This document shows, one piece after another, positions 33,801-43,297 of a stretch of 64,000 nucleotides of DNA. The DNA lies in the NCBI RefSeq assembly GCF_000422485.1, contig NZ_KE383854.1:20254-84253 (forward strand), read 5' to 3'. The stretch is from Paenibacillus pasadenensis DSM 19293 (GTDB lineage: Bacteria > Bacillota > Bacilli > Paenibacillales > Paenibacillaceae). The notes beneath the pieces are model-generated. The model was not told where the DNA came from, searched no databases, and was given only the letters and a program-made list of their open reading frames with translations. The position numbers and the translations under genes were made by a program. How positions within the stretch are numbered: position 1 is the stretch's first letter; every line of letters begins with the position of its first letter.

Positions 33801-35645
33801 TCAGCTCTTCTCGATCAGCTCCAGCCCGAGCTCGAGCCGCACCGGCTCCATCAGGCCGTCCGCGCCGAAGCGGAGCGGGCTTATGCAGGTCTCGCGATGG
33901 TAGCCTTTTCCGTCCGGGAACCGCGTGAGCGGCGTGACGAAGCGGTGATAGGCGATCCAATAGCGGTCGGCGTCGGGCTCGTGCAGGATCGAATGATGGC
34001 CGGTGCCGAGCATGTCCAGCTCGTTGTTTTTCTCCAGAATCGTGCCGCGGTAGGCGATCGGCCCGTAAAGCCGCTCCGACGTGCCGTAGTGGACCCGGTA
34101 ATCCTCGCTGCCGGTGTCGTCGCAGGACCAGGTGAAATGATACAGTCCGCCGCGCTTCAGGACGGCGACCGCCTCGCGGAATTCGTGCAGGCCGTCGATG
34201 TTCGCCATCGTCTCCTCGACGACGCCGACCCGATCGTCCGTGAGCTGCACGATCGCGCCATGGCCGTTGCCGAACAGCAGGTAGGCCGTGCCGTCCTCCT
34301 CGACATAGACGGACGGGTCGATCGTCTGCCCCATGGCGATGCCGAGCCGCTCCATCTGATCCATCGTCAGCAGCGGCTCCGGCTCGGCGCGGAAAGGTCC
34401 CGTCGGCGACGGCGCCGTCGCCACGCCGATGGCGCTGACGCCGCTTGGCGTCTTGCCGCAGAAATAGAAGAAATACTCCCCGTCCTTGCTGGCGATGGCC
34501 GGAGCCCACGCGCTGCCGACGGCCCAAGGGACATCGCCGGCGGCGAGATCCAGAATGACGCCCTCGTCCTTCCATTCCCGCAAGTCGGACGAGGAGAATA
34601 CGCTGAAGCTGCCGCCCGACCAGCCGGTGAAGCCGTCGGTCGTCGGGTAGAGATAATACCGGTCGCCGAACTTCGCCAGATCGGGATCGGCGAATTGCCC
34701 GGGCAGCGCCTGATGGCCGTCGCCGTATGCCGCCAGCAGGCGGCCGCATTCCTCGGCGGTGATCGGCAGGACGCCGCCATGGCGCTTTTTGGACCGGCCC
34801 AGATCGAACTCCTCGTCCGCCAGCACGCGGAATTCGCCGCTGTCCAGATCGCTCGTCAGCAGCGGCAGATAGCCTTTTCCTTCGGCGAAGCGGTCGACGA
34901 TGAGGCACCATTCCTCGCGGCCGCTCCGCTTATAGATCTGCGGCCCTTCCACGCCGTACAGCTGCTCGAGCGCCGGCGCCTGCACGGGGACGAACGCATC
35001 CTTGTGCAGAGAGGAGCCCTTTTCGACGAGGATCGTCTTGGTCGTCTCGTCCTTGGAATAGCGATAGTAGGCGCCGCCATGGGCGATCATTGTCGTGTCG
35101 ATGACATGGTTGTCCCGTTCGATATACAGCTCGGCCGGGGCGAAGCTGCGGAAGTCCTTCGTGCGGGAGCTGTATATTTTCTGCTTGCGCTCTTGTTCAT
35201 GCGGCAGCTGCGTGGCGGACGCCCAGTAGACGAGAAAGTCTCCGCTTTCTTCGTCATAAATGGCTTCCGGCGCCCAGACGCAGCCTGCGCCGTCGACGCC
35301 GACGGTGATCGCGCGAGGGGCGGACCAGCTCACCAGATCGCCCGACTCCCAGACGATGATGTCGCGGCTGCCCGCCTCGACGGCGGCTCCCCAGCCTTTG
35401 CCGTTCGCGATGCGGAGATCGGTGGCGATCAGATAGAACTTGTTCTCCTGCGGGTCGCGGACGAGGAACGGATCGCGCACGCCCTTCTCCCCGAGCTCGG
35501 AGCGGAGCGCCGGCAGGCCGGCGTTCAGATCCTTCCAATGGAGCCCGTCCTCGCTATAGGAAAAATAGACTTGCTCTCCGTCGGGCTGTTCCCCGATGAA
35601 ATGGGCCATCAGATAGCCGGAATAACGATTGCCATGAATGGACAA
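33801..35645 (-). CDS. Tandem GH43-type beta-propeller glycosidase
   Basis: 614 residues using TTG 35645, 7 bases after AAGGGGGAGA. Two propeller-like halves are visible. Residues about 1-300 contain VRDPFLVRDPQENKFYLIATDL and CVWAPEAIYDEESGDFLVYWAS. Residues about 310-614 contain QFADPDLAKFGDRYYLYPTTDGFTGWSGGSFSVFSSSDLREW, SAWAPAIASKDGEYFFYFC and IDPSVYVEEDGTAYLLFG. The second half carries the Asp of GH43 active sites (ADPDL, IDPSV). No signal peptide, so it would act in the cytoplasm on an imported arabino- or xylo-oligosaccharide; the exact substrate is not readable. It is downstream of the DeoR-type regulator on the same strand, but a terminator separates them. Confidence 0.85.
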   Translation of the reverse strand: MSIHGNRYSGYLMAHFIGEQPDGEQVYFSYSEDGLHWKDLNAGLPALRSELGEKGVRDPFLVRDPQENKFYLIATDLRIANGKGWGAAVEAGSRDIIVWESGDLVSWSAPRAITVGVDGAGCVWAPEAIYDEESGDFLVYWASATQLPHEQERKQKIYSSRTKDFRSFAPAELYIERDNHVIDTTMIAHGGAYYRYSKDETTKTILVEKGSSLHKDAFVPVQAPALEQLYGVEGPQIYKRSGREEWCLIVDRFAEGKGYLPLLTSDLDSGEFRVLADEEFDLGRSKKRHGGVLPITAEECGRLLAAYGDGHQALPGQFADPDLAKFGDRYYLYPTTDGFTGWSGGSFSVFSSSDLREWKDEGVILDLAAGDVPWAVGSAWAPAIASKDGEYFFYFCGKTPSGVSAIGVATAPSPTGPFRAEPEPLLTMDQMERLGIAMGQTIDPSVYVEEDGTAYLLFGNGHGAIVQLTDDRVGVVEETMANIDGLHEFREAVAVLKRGGLYHFTWSCDDTGSEDYRVHYGTSERLYGPIAYRGTILEKNNELDMLGTGHHSILHEPDADRYWIAYHRFVTPLTRFPDGKGYHRETCISPLRFGADGLMEPVRLELGLELIEKS

Positions 35646-35731
35646 CGAGAACTCTCCCCCTTGCGGAAATGAACGTAAGGAACGCTCTTTTCTCCCTATC
35701 ATAGGGGAATGTCCTCGTCGTTTCCCACAAC

Positions 35732-35771
35732 AAAAAAAGTCGGGGAATAGCACAAAATTGCTCTTGCCCCG
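35732..35771 (-). terminator. Terminator after the DeoR-type gene
   Basis: Read on the reverse strand, CGGGGCAAGAGCA/TGTGCTATTCCCCG folds into an imperfect hairpin followed by TTTTTTTG, just after the regulator stop at 35781. Confidence 0.65.
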
Positions 35772-35780
35772 GTGCGAGCC

Positions 35781-36566
35781 TTAGACCGGCTGCTCCGCCT
35801 TCGCCACATGAAGCGCGATGCCGGCGGCCCGGTAGGCGTCCGCCTCCGCCTCGTTGAGCCGGTCGTCGGTGATGATCTCGTCGAAGCCGTCCGCCGGAGC
35901 GAAGATGGCGAGCGAGCTGTAGCTGAACTTGTCGGCGTCCGCGAGCAGATAGCTCTTGGCGGCGGCGTTCATCGCCGCCTCGCGCGGGCCGACGAGCACC
36001 GGCGACCAGGCCATCGCGCCCTTGGCATGCGACACGGCCTCGCAGGTGAGGAACGCCGCGTCGACGGTGACCGAGCCGAGCATCTTCTCGGCGTAGATGC
36101 CGTCGAGGCTGTACGCCCACTTGCTGATCCTGCCGCCCGTGCAGTACACGTCGAAGCTGCCGAAGCGCTTCTCGTCGGACAGCAGCAGCGCCGTATGCAG
36201 GTCGCGGGTGATGATCTTCAGCCCCTTGAACCGCTCCAGCTCGCCGACCATCGCCGCGATCGTCGTCCCCGCATCCAGAATGATGCTCATCCCGTCCTCG
36301 ACATGCCTCGCCGCCGCCCGGGCGATCGCCAGCTTCTCGGAGCGGTTCTCGCTCGCCCGCTGGTCGTAGCCGGCGCCCATGAAGCGCTGCACCTTGACCG
36401 CTCCTCCATGCGAGCGCTGGATCTTGCCCTCCGCCTGCAGCTGCTCCAGATCCCTGCGGATCGTCATCTGCGAGACCTGGAACGCCTCCGCCAGCTCCGC
36501 GATCGTCGCCTGCTGCCTGAGCTCGAGCAGCTTCATGATCTCATGCTGCCTCGTTCCCATGAGCAT
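35781..36566 (-). CDS. DeoR-family transcriptional regulator
   Basis: 261 residues. N-terminal helix-turn-helix with the DeoR signature (RQHEIMKLLELRQQATIAELAEAFQVSQMTIRRDLEQLQAEGKIQRSHGGA) and a C-terminal sugar-phosphate sensor domain (DAGTTIAAMVGEL; ITDDRLNEAEADAYRAAGI). It probably responds to a phosphorylated sugar. It is divergent from the creatininase operon and upstream of the GH43-type gene, either of which it may control. The 5' end of the frame has two close ATGs (36566, 36560). Confidence 0.92.
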   Translation of the reverse strand: MLMGTRQHEIMKLLELRQQATIAELAEAFQVSQMTIRRDLEQLQAEGKIQRSHGGAVKVQRFMGAGYDQRASENRSEKLAIARAAARHVEDGMSIILDAGTTIAAMVGELERFKGLKIITRDLHTALLLSDEKRFGSFDVYCTGGRISKWAYSLDGIYAEKMLGSVTVDAAFLTCEAVSHAKGAMAWSPVLVGPREAAMNAAAKSYLLADADKFSYSSLAIFAPADGFDEIITDDRLNEAEADAYRAAGIALHVAKAEQPV

Positions 36567-36879
36567 GATCGATTTCCTCCTTCTATTCCGCAGCAGCCTG
36601 CGCTTGGCTTCTTTCTTCTGCTTGCATTATCTTGCATTATAGCGTGAGTGCAAGCGGTTGTCAGCACGAAAATGAACATAATGGATGTTCGAAAATGTGA
36701 AAAAGAGCTAGCCAAAGCATGTTTCTCTGTGATATAAGGGAGATATAGATGTCAGGAAACCATACATGATCGAAAAGAGGGGAAGGGGGGGACGGCCTTC
36801 ATCCAGGCCGGATAAACGGCATTCAAGCCGACAAAAACAGATATATGTCAGACTATATGACATAAAAGGAGCGGGAGAG
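36567..36879. promoter_or_regulatory. Divergent DeoR / creatininase-operon control region
   Basis: A 10-base direct repeat CTTGCATTAT-CTTGCATTAT (36621-36640) and an inverted partner AGTGCAAG (36647-36654) form a plausible DeoR operator. The 225 bases before the creatininase ATG are more AT-rich than the flanking genes and contain short frames I do not consider genes. No sigma-70 pair with correct spacing is certain. Confidence 0.5.
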
Positions 36880-37683
36880 ATGGCATTCCGTTATGAAGGC
36901 AAGGCGTACGAGCGGCATTTCCTGCCGCGGCTGACGAGCCGTGAAATCGCGGCGCTGCCCAAGGAGGACGCGCTCGTCGTGCTGCCGGTCGGCGCCGTCG
37001 AGCAGCATGGCCCCCACATGCCGGTGTTCACCGACACGCTGATCGGAGAGGCGATGATGGCGGCGGCGTTCGAGCATCTGCCGGACGAGGCGCCGATCTG
37101 GCTGCTGCCGTCGCTCGCCTACGGCAAGAGCACCGAGCATAAAGGGCATCCGGGCACGATCACGCTGTCCGCGCAGACGCTGATGCTCGTGCTGCAGGAC
37201 ATCGCGGAATCGCTGGCGCGCGCCGGGTTCCGCAAGCTGCTGCTGTTCAATACGCATGGCGGCAACGCCGACCTGCTCGGCATGATGGCGCGGGAGATCC
37301 GCATCGCGACGGGGCTGGCGGTGTTCCGGCTCGACTCGGGCGCGGTCGGGTACAGCGATTCGTTCACGAGCGACGAGGAAAAGGCGGCGGGCATCCATGC
37401 CGGCGACGTGGAGACGTCGCTCGTCCTGGCGGTGTGCCCGGACTGGGTCCATCCGGAGCTGGCGCCGCGGGAAATGCCGCGCTTCCCGCAGCTGCCCTAC
37501 TTTTCCTTCCGCGCCAAGTCGTTCGCCTGGGTGATGGACGACATCTCCGCGAGCGGCGCCGCCGGCGACGCCACCGCGGCGACCGCGGAGCGCGGCGCGG
37601 CGATGCTGGAGCTGGCCGGGCCGCGGCTGGCGGAGGCGCTGACGACGATCGCGGCGTTCGAGATGGAGTCTCTCCGAGCCTGA
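36880..37683 (+). CDS. Creatininase-family amidohydrolase
   Basis: 267 residues from ATG 36880 behind AAAGGAG. Metal ligands of the family are visible: Glu41-x-His43 (GAVEQHGPHMP), Asp52 (VFTDT), His in FNTHGGNADLL and Glu in AGDVETSL. The family hydrolyses cyclic or linear amide C-N bonds (creatinine to creatine, formamides, FAPy-type intermediates). Sequence alone does not fix the substrate. First gene of a seven-gene operon with an NMT1-type importer. Confidence 0.9.
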   Translation: MAFRYEGKAYERHFLPRLTSREIAALPKEDALVVLPVGAVEQHGPHMPVFTDTLIGEAMMAAAFEHLPDEAPIWLLPSLAYGKSTEHKGHPGTITLSAQTLMLVLQDIAESLARAGFRKLLLFNTHGGNADLLGMMAREIRIATGLAVFRLDSGAVGYSDSFTSDEEKAAGIHAGDVETSLVLAVCPDWVHPELAPREMPRFPQLPYFSFRAKSFAWVMDDISASGAAGDATAATAERGAAMLELAGPRLAEALTTIAAFEMESLRA

Positions 37684-37716
37684 GGCTCGGGCATCCGCAA
37701 CAAGGAGGCGATAGGC

Positions 37717-38490
37717 ATGGAAGCGATGGCGTCTACGAAAGAATGGGTTCGGATGGATTCGGTGTCCAAGGTGTATCCGAACGGCACGACGGCTTTGCAG
37801 GAGGTCGATCTGTCCGTCCGCGAAGGCGAGTTCCTCTGCTTCGTCGGCCCGTCGGGCTGCGGCAAGTCGACCGTGTTCAAGCTGATTACCGGGCTGTCCG
37901 GCGCGACCGGCGGCACGCTCGAGGTGATGGGGACGAGTCCGCAGCAGGCGCGCAAGCAGAGCGACACCGCCTTTGTGTTCCAGGACCATACGCTGCTCCC
38001 GTGGAGCTCGGTCGTCGACAACGTGTCGCTGCCGCTCGCGCTGCGCGGCATGTCCCGCAAGCAGCGGCGGGAGGAGGCGGAGCAGGCGCTGGAGCTGGTC
38101 GGCCTCAAGGACTACGTCAAGGCGATGCCAAGGCAGCTGTCCGGCGGGATGAAGATGCGCGTGTCGATCGCCCGCGCGCTCGTCTCGAAGCCGAAGCTGC
38201 TGCTGATGGATGAGCCGTTCGGCGCGCTCGACGAGATCACGAGGCAGACGCTGCAGCTCGAGCTGCTGGACATCTGGAGCCGCAACAAGGAGATGACCGT
38301 GCTGTTCGTGACGCATAACGTGTTCGAGGCAGTGTTCCTCTCGACCCGCGTCGTCGTCATGACGCCTCGCCCCGGCAAGGTGGCCGCGACGATCGACGTC
38401 CCCGTGCCTTTTCCCCGCGATGCCTCGTTCCGCACGACCCCGCGCTTCGGCGAGCTCGTCCGCTCCGTCTCGGAGGCGCTGAAGCATTGA
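37717..38490 (+). CDS. ABC importer ATPase, SsuB/TauB/ThiZ type
   Basis: 257 residues behind AAGGAGG. Walker A GPSGCGKST, Q-loop FVFQDHTLLPW, signature LSGGMKMRVSIARAL, Walker B LLLMDEPFGALD, H-loop FVTHN. The C-terminal MTPRPGKVAATIDVPVPFPR is characteristic of the nitrate/sulfonate/taurine/pyrimidine-precursor group. It pairs with the permease at 39906 and the binding protein at 42208. Confidence 0.94.
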   Translation: MEAMASTKEWVRMDSVSKVYPNGTTALQEVDLSVREGEFLCFVGPSGCGKSTVFKLITGLSGATGGTLEVMGTSPQQARKQSDTAFVFQDHTLLPWSSVVDNVSLPLALRGMSRKQRREEAEQALELVGLKDYVKAMPRQLSGGMKMRVSIARALVSKPKLLLMDEPFGALDEITRQTLQLELLDIWSRNKEMTVLFVTHNVFEAVFLSTRVVVMTPRPGKVAATIDVPVPFPRDASFRTTPRFGELVRSVSEALKH

Positions 38491-38547
38491 CCGCGAGCCG
38501 TCCTGCCCTGGCGCAACGAATCCATAGATTGGAAGGGAGACTTGTCC

Positions 38548-39909
38548 ATGACCGTCAAGCCTGAATGGTCGGCCGGCCTGGCCGGCATCGTCGGAGAGGA
38601 GCGGCTGCTGCTCGGAGAGGAGCAGCGCGAGAAGCTGTCCAAGGACTACTACTGGTATTCGCCCGTGCTGGAGCCGCTGCTGCGCGGCAAAAGAGCCGAC
38701 GGCATCGTGCAGCCGGAGGCCGAGCGGGAGGTCGCCGAAGTGCTGGCCTACGCTTATCGCCATGACATTCCCGTGACGACGCGCGGCGCAGGCACGGGCA
38801 ACTACGGCCAGGCCGTCCCGCTGGACGGCGGCCTCGTGCTCGATCTCAGCCGCCTCGACGCGGTGCTGGAGGCGACGGACGCGTTCGTCCGCGTCCAGGC
38901 CGGCGTGCGGCTCGGCGCGCTCGAGAAGCGGCTGCGCGAGCAGGGCAAGGAGCTGCGCATCTATCCGAGCACGTTCATGAAGGCGACGGTCGGCGGCTTC
39001 GTCTGCGGCGGCTCCGGCGGCATCGGCTCCATCACCTACGGCAATCTGTGGGACGGCAACGTGCTGGAGGCGGTCGTCTGGACGATGGAGGAGTCGCCGC
39101 GGCGGCTCGTCGTCAAAGGAGCGGAGCTGCAGGCGTACATCCACAACTACGGCACGAACGGCGTCCTGACCGAGCTGACGCTGCCGATCGCGGAGCGCAC
39201 GGAGTGGAGCCAGGCGGTCGCGCAGTTCGACGAGTTCGAGGCCGCCTGCCGCTTCTGCTATGCGCTCAGCCTGACGGACTCGATCCGCAAGCGGCTCGTC
39301 GCGCCGGTCGAGTGGCCGATCCCGTCCTTTTTCAAGCCGCTCGTCAAAAAGCTGGAAAGCGGAGCGGCCGCCTGCCTGCTGGAGGTCGAGGAGGGCAATG
39401 AGGCGGCGCTGGCCGCGCTCGCCGAGGCCGAGGGCGGCCGGATCGGCTACGCCGTGCCCGCGGACCGCTATCGCCAGGGCATCGGCTTGTCCGACTTCAC
39501 CTGGAACCATACGACGCTCTGGGCGCTGAACGCCGATCCGACGCTCACCTACCTGCAGGCCGGGTTCGATCCGATCCGGTTCATGGAGCAGATCTCCGAG
39601 CTGAAGTCGCGCTTCGGCGACGAGCTGCTGCTCCATCTGGAGTTCGTCCGCTCCGGCGGCACGGTCATGCCGTCGGCGCTGCCGATCGTGCGCTATACGA
39701 CCGAGGAGCGGCTGTACGAGATCATCGCCTTCTGCGAGTCGATCGGCGTCGGCATCAACGATCCGCATACGTACAAGCTGGAATCCGGCGGCCGCGGCCG
39801 TCTCGAGGCGATGCTCGCCGCCAAGCGGGCCAACGATCCGAAGGGGCTGCTCAATCCCGGCAAGCTGCAGCTGCCGGTCGCCGGATCGGCAAGGGGGGAT
39901 GGACGATGA
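38548..39909 (+). CDS. FAD-linked (GlcD/PCMH-type) oxidoreductase
   Basis: 453 residues from ATG 38548, 7 bases after GGAAGGGAGA. It has a PCMH FAD-binding domain with TTRGAGTGNYGQAVPLDGGLVLDLSRL (about 75-105), ATVGGFVCGGSGGIGSITYGNLWDGN (about 150-175) and the C-terminal NDPKGLLNPGKLQ. No signal peptide or Fe-S motif. It would oxidise a hydroxy- or amine-type intermediate in the pathway served by this operon; the substrate is unknown. Its stop overlaps the permease start (ATGA). Confidence 0.9.
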   Translation: MTVKPEWSAGLAGIVGEERLLLGEEQREKLSKDYYWYSPVLEPLLRGKRADGIVQPEAEREVAEVLAYAYRHDIPVTTRGAGTGNYGQAVPLDGGLVLDLSRLDAVLEATDAFVRVQAGVRLGALEKRLREQGKELRIYPSTFMKATVGGFVCGGSGGIGSITYGNLWDGNVLEAVVWTMEESPRRLVVKGAELQAYIHNYGTNGVLTELTLPIAERTEWSQAVAQFDEFEAACRFCYALSLTDSIRKRLVAPVEWPIPSFFKPLVKKLESGAAACLLEVEEGNEAALAALAEAEGGRIGYAVPADRYRQGIGLSDFTWNHTTLWALNADPTLTYLQAGFDPIRFMEQISELKSRFGDELLLHLEFVRSGGTVMPSALPIVRYTTEERLYEIIAFCESIGVGINDPHTYKLESGGRGRLEAMLAAKRANDPKGLLNPGKLQLPVAGSARGDGR

Positions 39910-40793
39910 GAGAGGAGATCGCTGCCGAAAGCATCGCCTTGCCGCTGCGGAGCGCTTCCCCGAACGGAGCGGCCGCCGCTCCCGGAGCGGGGCGGACGAC
40001 CCGGCTCGCCGCCAGGCTGCGCTCGGCGCTGCCGCCGGCCGTCGCGTTCCTCGTCGTCATCGGAGGCTGGGAGCTGTTCTGCCGGCTGGCGGGCATGAAG
40101 CCGTACCTGCTGCCCAAGCCGTCCGACATCGTCGCCGCCGCGTCGGCCAACGCCTCGAACCTGTGGGTATCGGTCTACACGACGATGTCGGAGGCGGTGC
40201 TCGGCTTCCTGCTCAGCGTGCTGCTCGGCGTCGGCCTGGCGATCGCGCTCGCCAGCTCCAAGCTCGTGGAGCGGAGCATCTACCCGTATGCCATCGTCAT
40301 GCAGACGATCCCGATCGTCGCGATCGCGCCGATCATCGTCATCTGGTTCGGCGCCGGCATGAACGCCATCGTCATCATCGCCTTCCTGATCGGCTTTTTC
40401 CCGATGCTCTCCAACACGCTGATCGGCCTCAACTCCACGGACCACAACATGAAGAACCTGTTCCATCTGTACAACGCCTCCCCGCTGCAGACGATGTTCC
40501 GCCTCCGCCTGCCCGCCGCGCTGCCGTTCATCGTGGCCGGGCTGAAAATATCGTGCACGCTCGCCGTCATCGGGGCGATCGTCGGCGAGTACATCGCGGG
40601 CATCGGCGGCGGCAAGGGCGGCCTCGGCTATGCGATCACCGTCGCCGCCGCGCGCCTGCAGACCGCGTATCTGTTCGCCTGCGGGCTTGCCGCCTCGCTG
40701 CTCGGCATCGCCTTTTTCCTGCTCGTCAGCCGGCTGTCCAAATGGCTGCTCAGCTCCTGGCACGAGTCCGAGCTGAACTCGTCGGAAGGTTGA
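39906..40793 (+). CDS. ABC importer permease, SsuC/TauC/ThiX type
   Basis: 295 residues, start overlapping the previous stop by 4 bases. About 50 N-terminal residues are Pro/Ala/Arg-rich, then six helices follow with the BPD_transp_1 coupling segment around NASPLQTMFRLRLPAALPFIVAGLKIS. Partner of the ATPase at 37717. Confidence 0.93.
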   Translation: MREEIAAESIALPLRSASPNGAAAAPGAGRTTRLAARLRSALPPAVAFLVVIGGWELFCRLAGMKPYLLPKPSDIVAAASANASNLWVSVYTTMSEAVLGFLLSVLLGVGLAIALASSKLVERSIYPYAIVMQTIPIVAIAPIIVIWFGAGMNAIVIIAFLIGFFPMLSNTLIGLNSTDHNMKNLFHLYNASPLQTMFRLRLPAALPFIVAGLKISCTLAVIGAIVGEYIAGIGGGKGGLGYAITVAAARLQTAYLFACGLAASLLGIAFFLLVSRLSKWLLSSWHESELNSSEG

Positions 40794-40851
40794 AGCGCCG
40801 CAAGAGCCGCGGCGGCCGCCGCAGGCCGCTGCGAGGAGAGGGGGAAAGCCG

Positions 40852-42189
40852 ATGGAGCCAGGCAGAATCGAGCTCGTCAACGCCCGGCTGCCGCTGAAGG
40901 AGGAAGGCCGCCTGTACCGGCTCGTCCTCGAGGACGGAGCCTGGAGGAGCGTCGAGCGGCAGGAGGAAGGATGGCTGGCGGCGCCGGAGGCGCTGCCGAT
41001 CGGCCAGGCGGGGCTCGGCGAGCTGCGGGGAGCGGCGACGGTCGATCTGCAGGGGCGGACGCTGCTGCCGGCGTTCGTCGACGTCCATCTGCATCTGGAC
41101 AAGGCGTACTCGCTGCCGGCCGTCCGCAACCGCTCCGGCACGCTGCGGGAGGCGATCGACAACTATCGCGCCCATGTCGCCGGGTTTTCCAAGGAGGAGC
41201 TGCGCGAGCGCATCATGCGCGGCGCGCGGACGGCGGCGTCCTACGGCAGCCTGCTGCTGCGCACCCATCTCGACGTGCCGCTGCATCTGGGCCGCGACGT
41301 GGCGATGCGCTCGGTCGAGGCGGCGCTCGAGGCGAGGGAGTCGCTGCGGGACATCGTCGACCTCCAGCTGTTTCCGATGTTCGCGTATGAGCAGCGGCGG
41401 CATGCGGAGCTGAGCGAGTTCGCCGGGGAAACGCTGCGCATGGGGGTCGACGGAATCGGCGGAGCCCCCCATCTGACGGACGATCCGGGCGCGGGCATCG
41501 AGTGGGCGCTGGCGCTCGCGGCGGGAGCGGACCGGCCCGTCGACCTGCATCTCGACGAGACCGACGACCCGCAAATGAGGACGATCGGGCTGTTCTGCGA
41601 CGCCGTCCGGCGGCATGGCTACGGCGGCCGGGCGACGGCGGGCCATCTGTGCTCGCTGTCGGCGATGCCGCAGGAGGACGCGGAGCGCCTGATCGCCGGC
41701 ATGCGGGAGGCCGGCGTCGGCGCCGTGACGCTGCCCGCAGTCAATCTGTATTTGCAGGGACGGGGCGACCGGGGCAACGTGCGGCGCGGCCTCACCCGCG
41801 TCAAGGAGCTGCTGGAGGCAGGCGTCACGGTCGCCGCCGCCTCCGACAACATTCAGGATCCGTTCCATCCGTTCGGCAGAGGCGACCTGCTGCAGATCGG
41901 CCTCATCGGCGCGTATGCCGCGCATCTGGCCGGAGAGGAGCATGTGCGGACGGTGCTGCGGATGCTGACCGAGGCTCCGGCCGCGCTGGCGGGCGTCCGG
42001 AATTACGGCGTCGCGCCGGGCTGCGCGGCATCGTTCGTCGTGCTGGGCGCCGCCTCCGGCGAGGAGCTGCTGCAGGAGCTGCCGTCATCGCGCTGGGTTT
42101 GCCGCCGCGGCGGCTGGATCAGCGCCTCGGTGCTGCGGCGCGAGGAGCTGTCGGCCGGAGCGGAAGCGTTTGTCGGAAAGAACCTATAG
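40852..42189 (+). CDS. Cytosine-deaminase-like amidohydrolase 1
   Basis: 445 residues. CodA-type metal and catalytic motifs: HLHLDKA (HxH), LHLDETDD (His and Glu), AGHLCSLS (His), and AASDNIQDPFHPFG (Asp). Members of this family deaminate cytosine, isocytosine or creatinine (creatinine deaminase is a CodA activity), or open related rings. It sits between the permease and binding-protein genes, so its substrate is probably the imported compound. Confidence 0.9.
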   Translation: MEPGRIELVNARLPLKEEGRLYRLVLEDGAWRSVERQEEGWLAAPEALPIGQAGLGELRGAATVDLQGRTLLPAFVDVHLHLDKAYSLPAVRNRSGTLREAIDNYRAHVAGFSKEELRERIMRGARTAASYGSLLLRTHLDVPLHLGRDVAMRSVEAALEARESLRDIVDLQLFPMFAYEQRRHAELSEFAGETLRMGVDGIGGAPHLTDDPGAGIEWALALAAGADRPVDLHLDETDDPQMRTIGLFCDAVRRHGYGGRATAGHLCSLSAMPQEDAERLIAGMREAGVGAVTLPAVNLYLQGRGDRGNVRRGLTRVKELLEAGVTVAAASDNIQDPFHPFGRGDLLQIGLIGAYAAHLAGEEHVRTVLRMLTEAPAALAGVRNYGVAPGCAASFVVLGAASGEELLQELPSSRWVCRRGGWISASVLRREELSAGAEAFVGKNL

Positions 42190-42207
42190 ATCGGGGAGGA
42201 AAAGAAC

Positions 42208-43281
42208 ATGGACAATCGGAAGACGGCAAGCAAGGCGATGAGGAAAGCGGCAGGGATGGCGGCGCTGGCGGCGGCCATGGCGTTGTCCGCATGCGGGTCG
42301 AACGGCGGCAATGAAGGCGGAAGCGCGAACGGGGCGGCTCCGTCGCCGTCCGGCTCGGCGACGGCTGCGCCGGAGGCGTCCGCGCCGCCGGCCGAGCTCG
42401 CCAAGGTGACGCAGGTGACGAACTGGTTCGCCCAGCCGGAGCATGGCGGGCAGTACGCGGCGCTCGCCAAGGACTTTTACAAGGAAGCGGGCCTCGACAT
42501 GACGATCCAGTCCGGCGGCCCGGGCATCTCCTCGACGCAGATCGTCGCCTCCGGCAAGGCGGAGTTCGGCATGGGGCAGGCGGACGAGATTCTGCTGGCG
42601 CGCCAGAACGGAATCCCGCTCGTCGCGATCGCCGCCACGTTCCAGAAAAACCCGCAGGGCATCATGTACCACAAAGGCAAGTACAAGGACGTGTCCGAGC
42701 TGAACGGCCATAAGGTCTATGTGGGCAGCGGCGTGGCGTTCTGGGAATACCTGAAGCGGGCCTACAAGCTCGACGGCGTCGAGGAGATGAAGTATACCGG
42801 CTCGCTCGCGAACTTCGTCGACGATCCGGATTCGGCCACCCAGATGTACGTCACCTCCGAGCCCTATACGATGGAGCAGCAAGGCGTCGCGGTCGACTCT
42901 TTCCTCAACTACGACCTCGGCTACAAGCAGTACGGCAACGTCCTCTACACGACGGAGGACTACCTCAAGAAGCATCCGGACCGGGTCAAGGCGTACGTCG
43001 AGGCATCCGTGAAGGGCTGGAACTATTACCGCGACAACGCCGAGGAGATCAATCTCGTCATGCAGAAGAGCAATCCGGATCTGAAGCTCGAAGCGATGGC
43101 CTTCGGCACGAAGGCGCTGGAGCCGCTCGTCTACGGCGGCGATGCCGAGACGAACGGAGTCGGCTACATGAGCAAGGACATCTGGGAGGGGCTGCAGCGG
43201 CAGCTCGTCGAGATCGGCCTGCTGACGGAAGCCGAGCCGATCGACGGCGTGTTCACGAACGAGTTCCTGCCGAGCCCATGA
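42208..43281 (+). CDS. NMT1/THI5-like ABC substrate-binding lipoprotein
   Basis: 357 residues. Signal peptide with lipobox ALSACGS (Cys about residue 30), a low-complexity Gly/Ala/Ser/Pro linker, then the NMT1/ThiY/SsuA-type periplasmic-binding fold (VTNWFAQPEHGGQYAALAKDFYKEAGLDMTIQSGGPGISSTQIVASGKAEFGMGQADEIL). NMT1-like proteins bind pyrimidine thiamin precursors, nitrate, sulfonates or riboflavin-type compounds. With two CodA-like enzymes next to it, a pyrimidine or hydantoin/creatinine-like ligand is the best guess. Confidence 0.92.
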   Translation: MDNRKTASKAMRKAAGMAALAAAMALSACGSNGGNEGGSANGAAPSPSGSATAAPEASAPPAELAKVTQVTNWFAQPEHGGQYAALAKDFYKEAGLDMTIQSGGPGISSTQIVASGKAEFGMGQADEILLARQNGIPLVAIAATFQKNPQGIMYHKGKYKDVSELNGHKVYVGSGVAFWEYLKRAYKLDGVEEMKYTGSLANFVDDPDSATQMYVTSEPYTMEQQGVAVDSFLNYDLGYKQYGNVLYTTEDYLKKHPDRVKAYVEASVKGWNYYRDNAEEINLVMQKSNPDLKLEAMAFGTKALEPLVYGGDAETNGVGYMSKDIWEGLQRQLVEIGLLTEAEPIDGVFTNEFLPSP

Positions 43282-43297
43282 CGATGGAGGCGGTTCG

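Noticed and set aside
33897..35672. A 591-codon forward frame opposite the GH43-type gene
   Set aside because: Pure antisense shadow; the reverse strand carries the propeller motifs and a good ribosome site.
36853..39768. A 971-codon open frame on the reverse strand, and similar long antisense frames across 33.8-63.6 kb
   Set aside because: They are mirror frames of GC-rich genes: Arg/Ala/Gln-rich, with no recognisable domain or ribosome site. The sense frames encode clear families with motifs.
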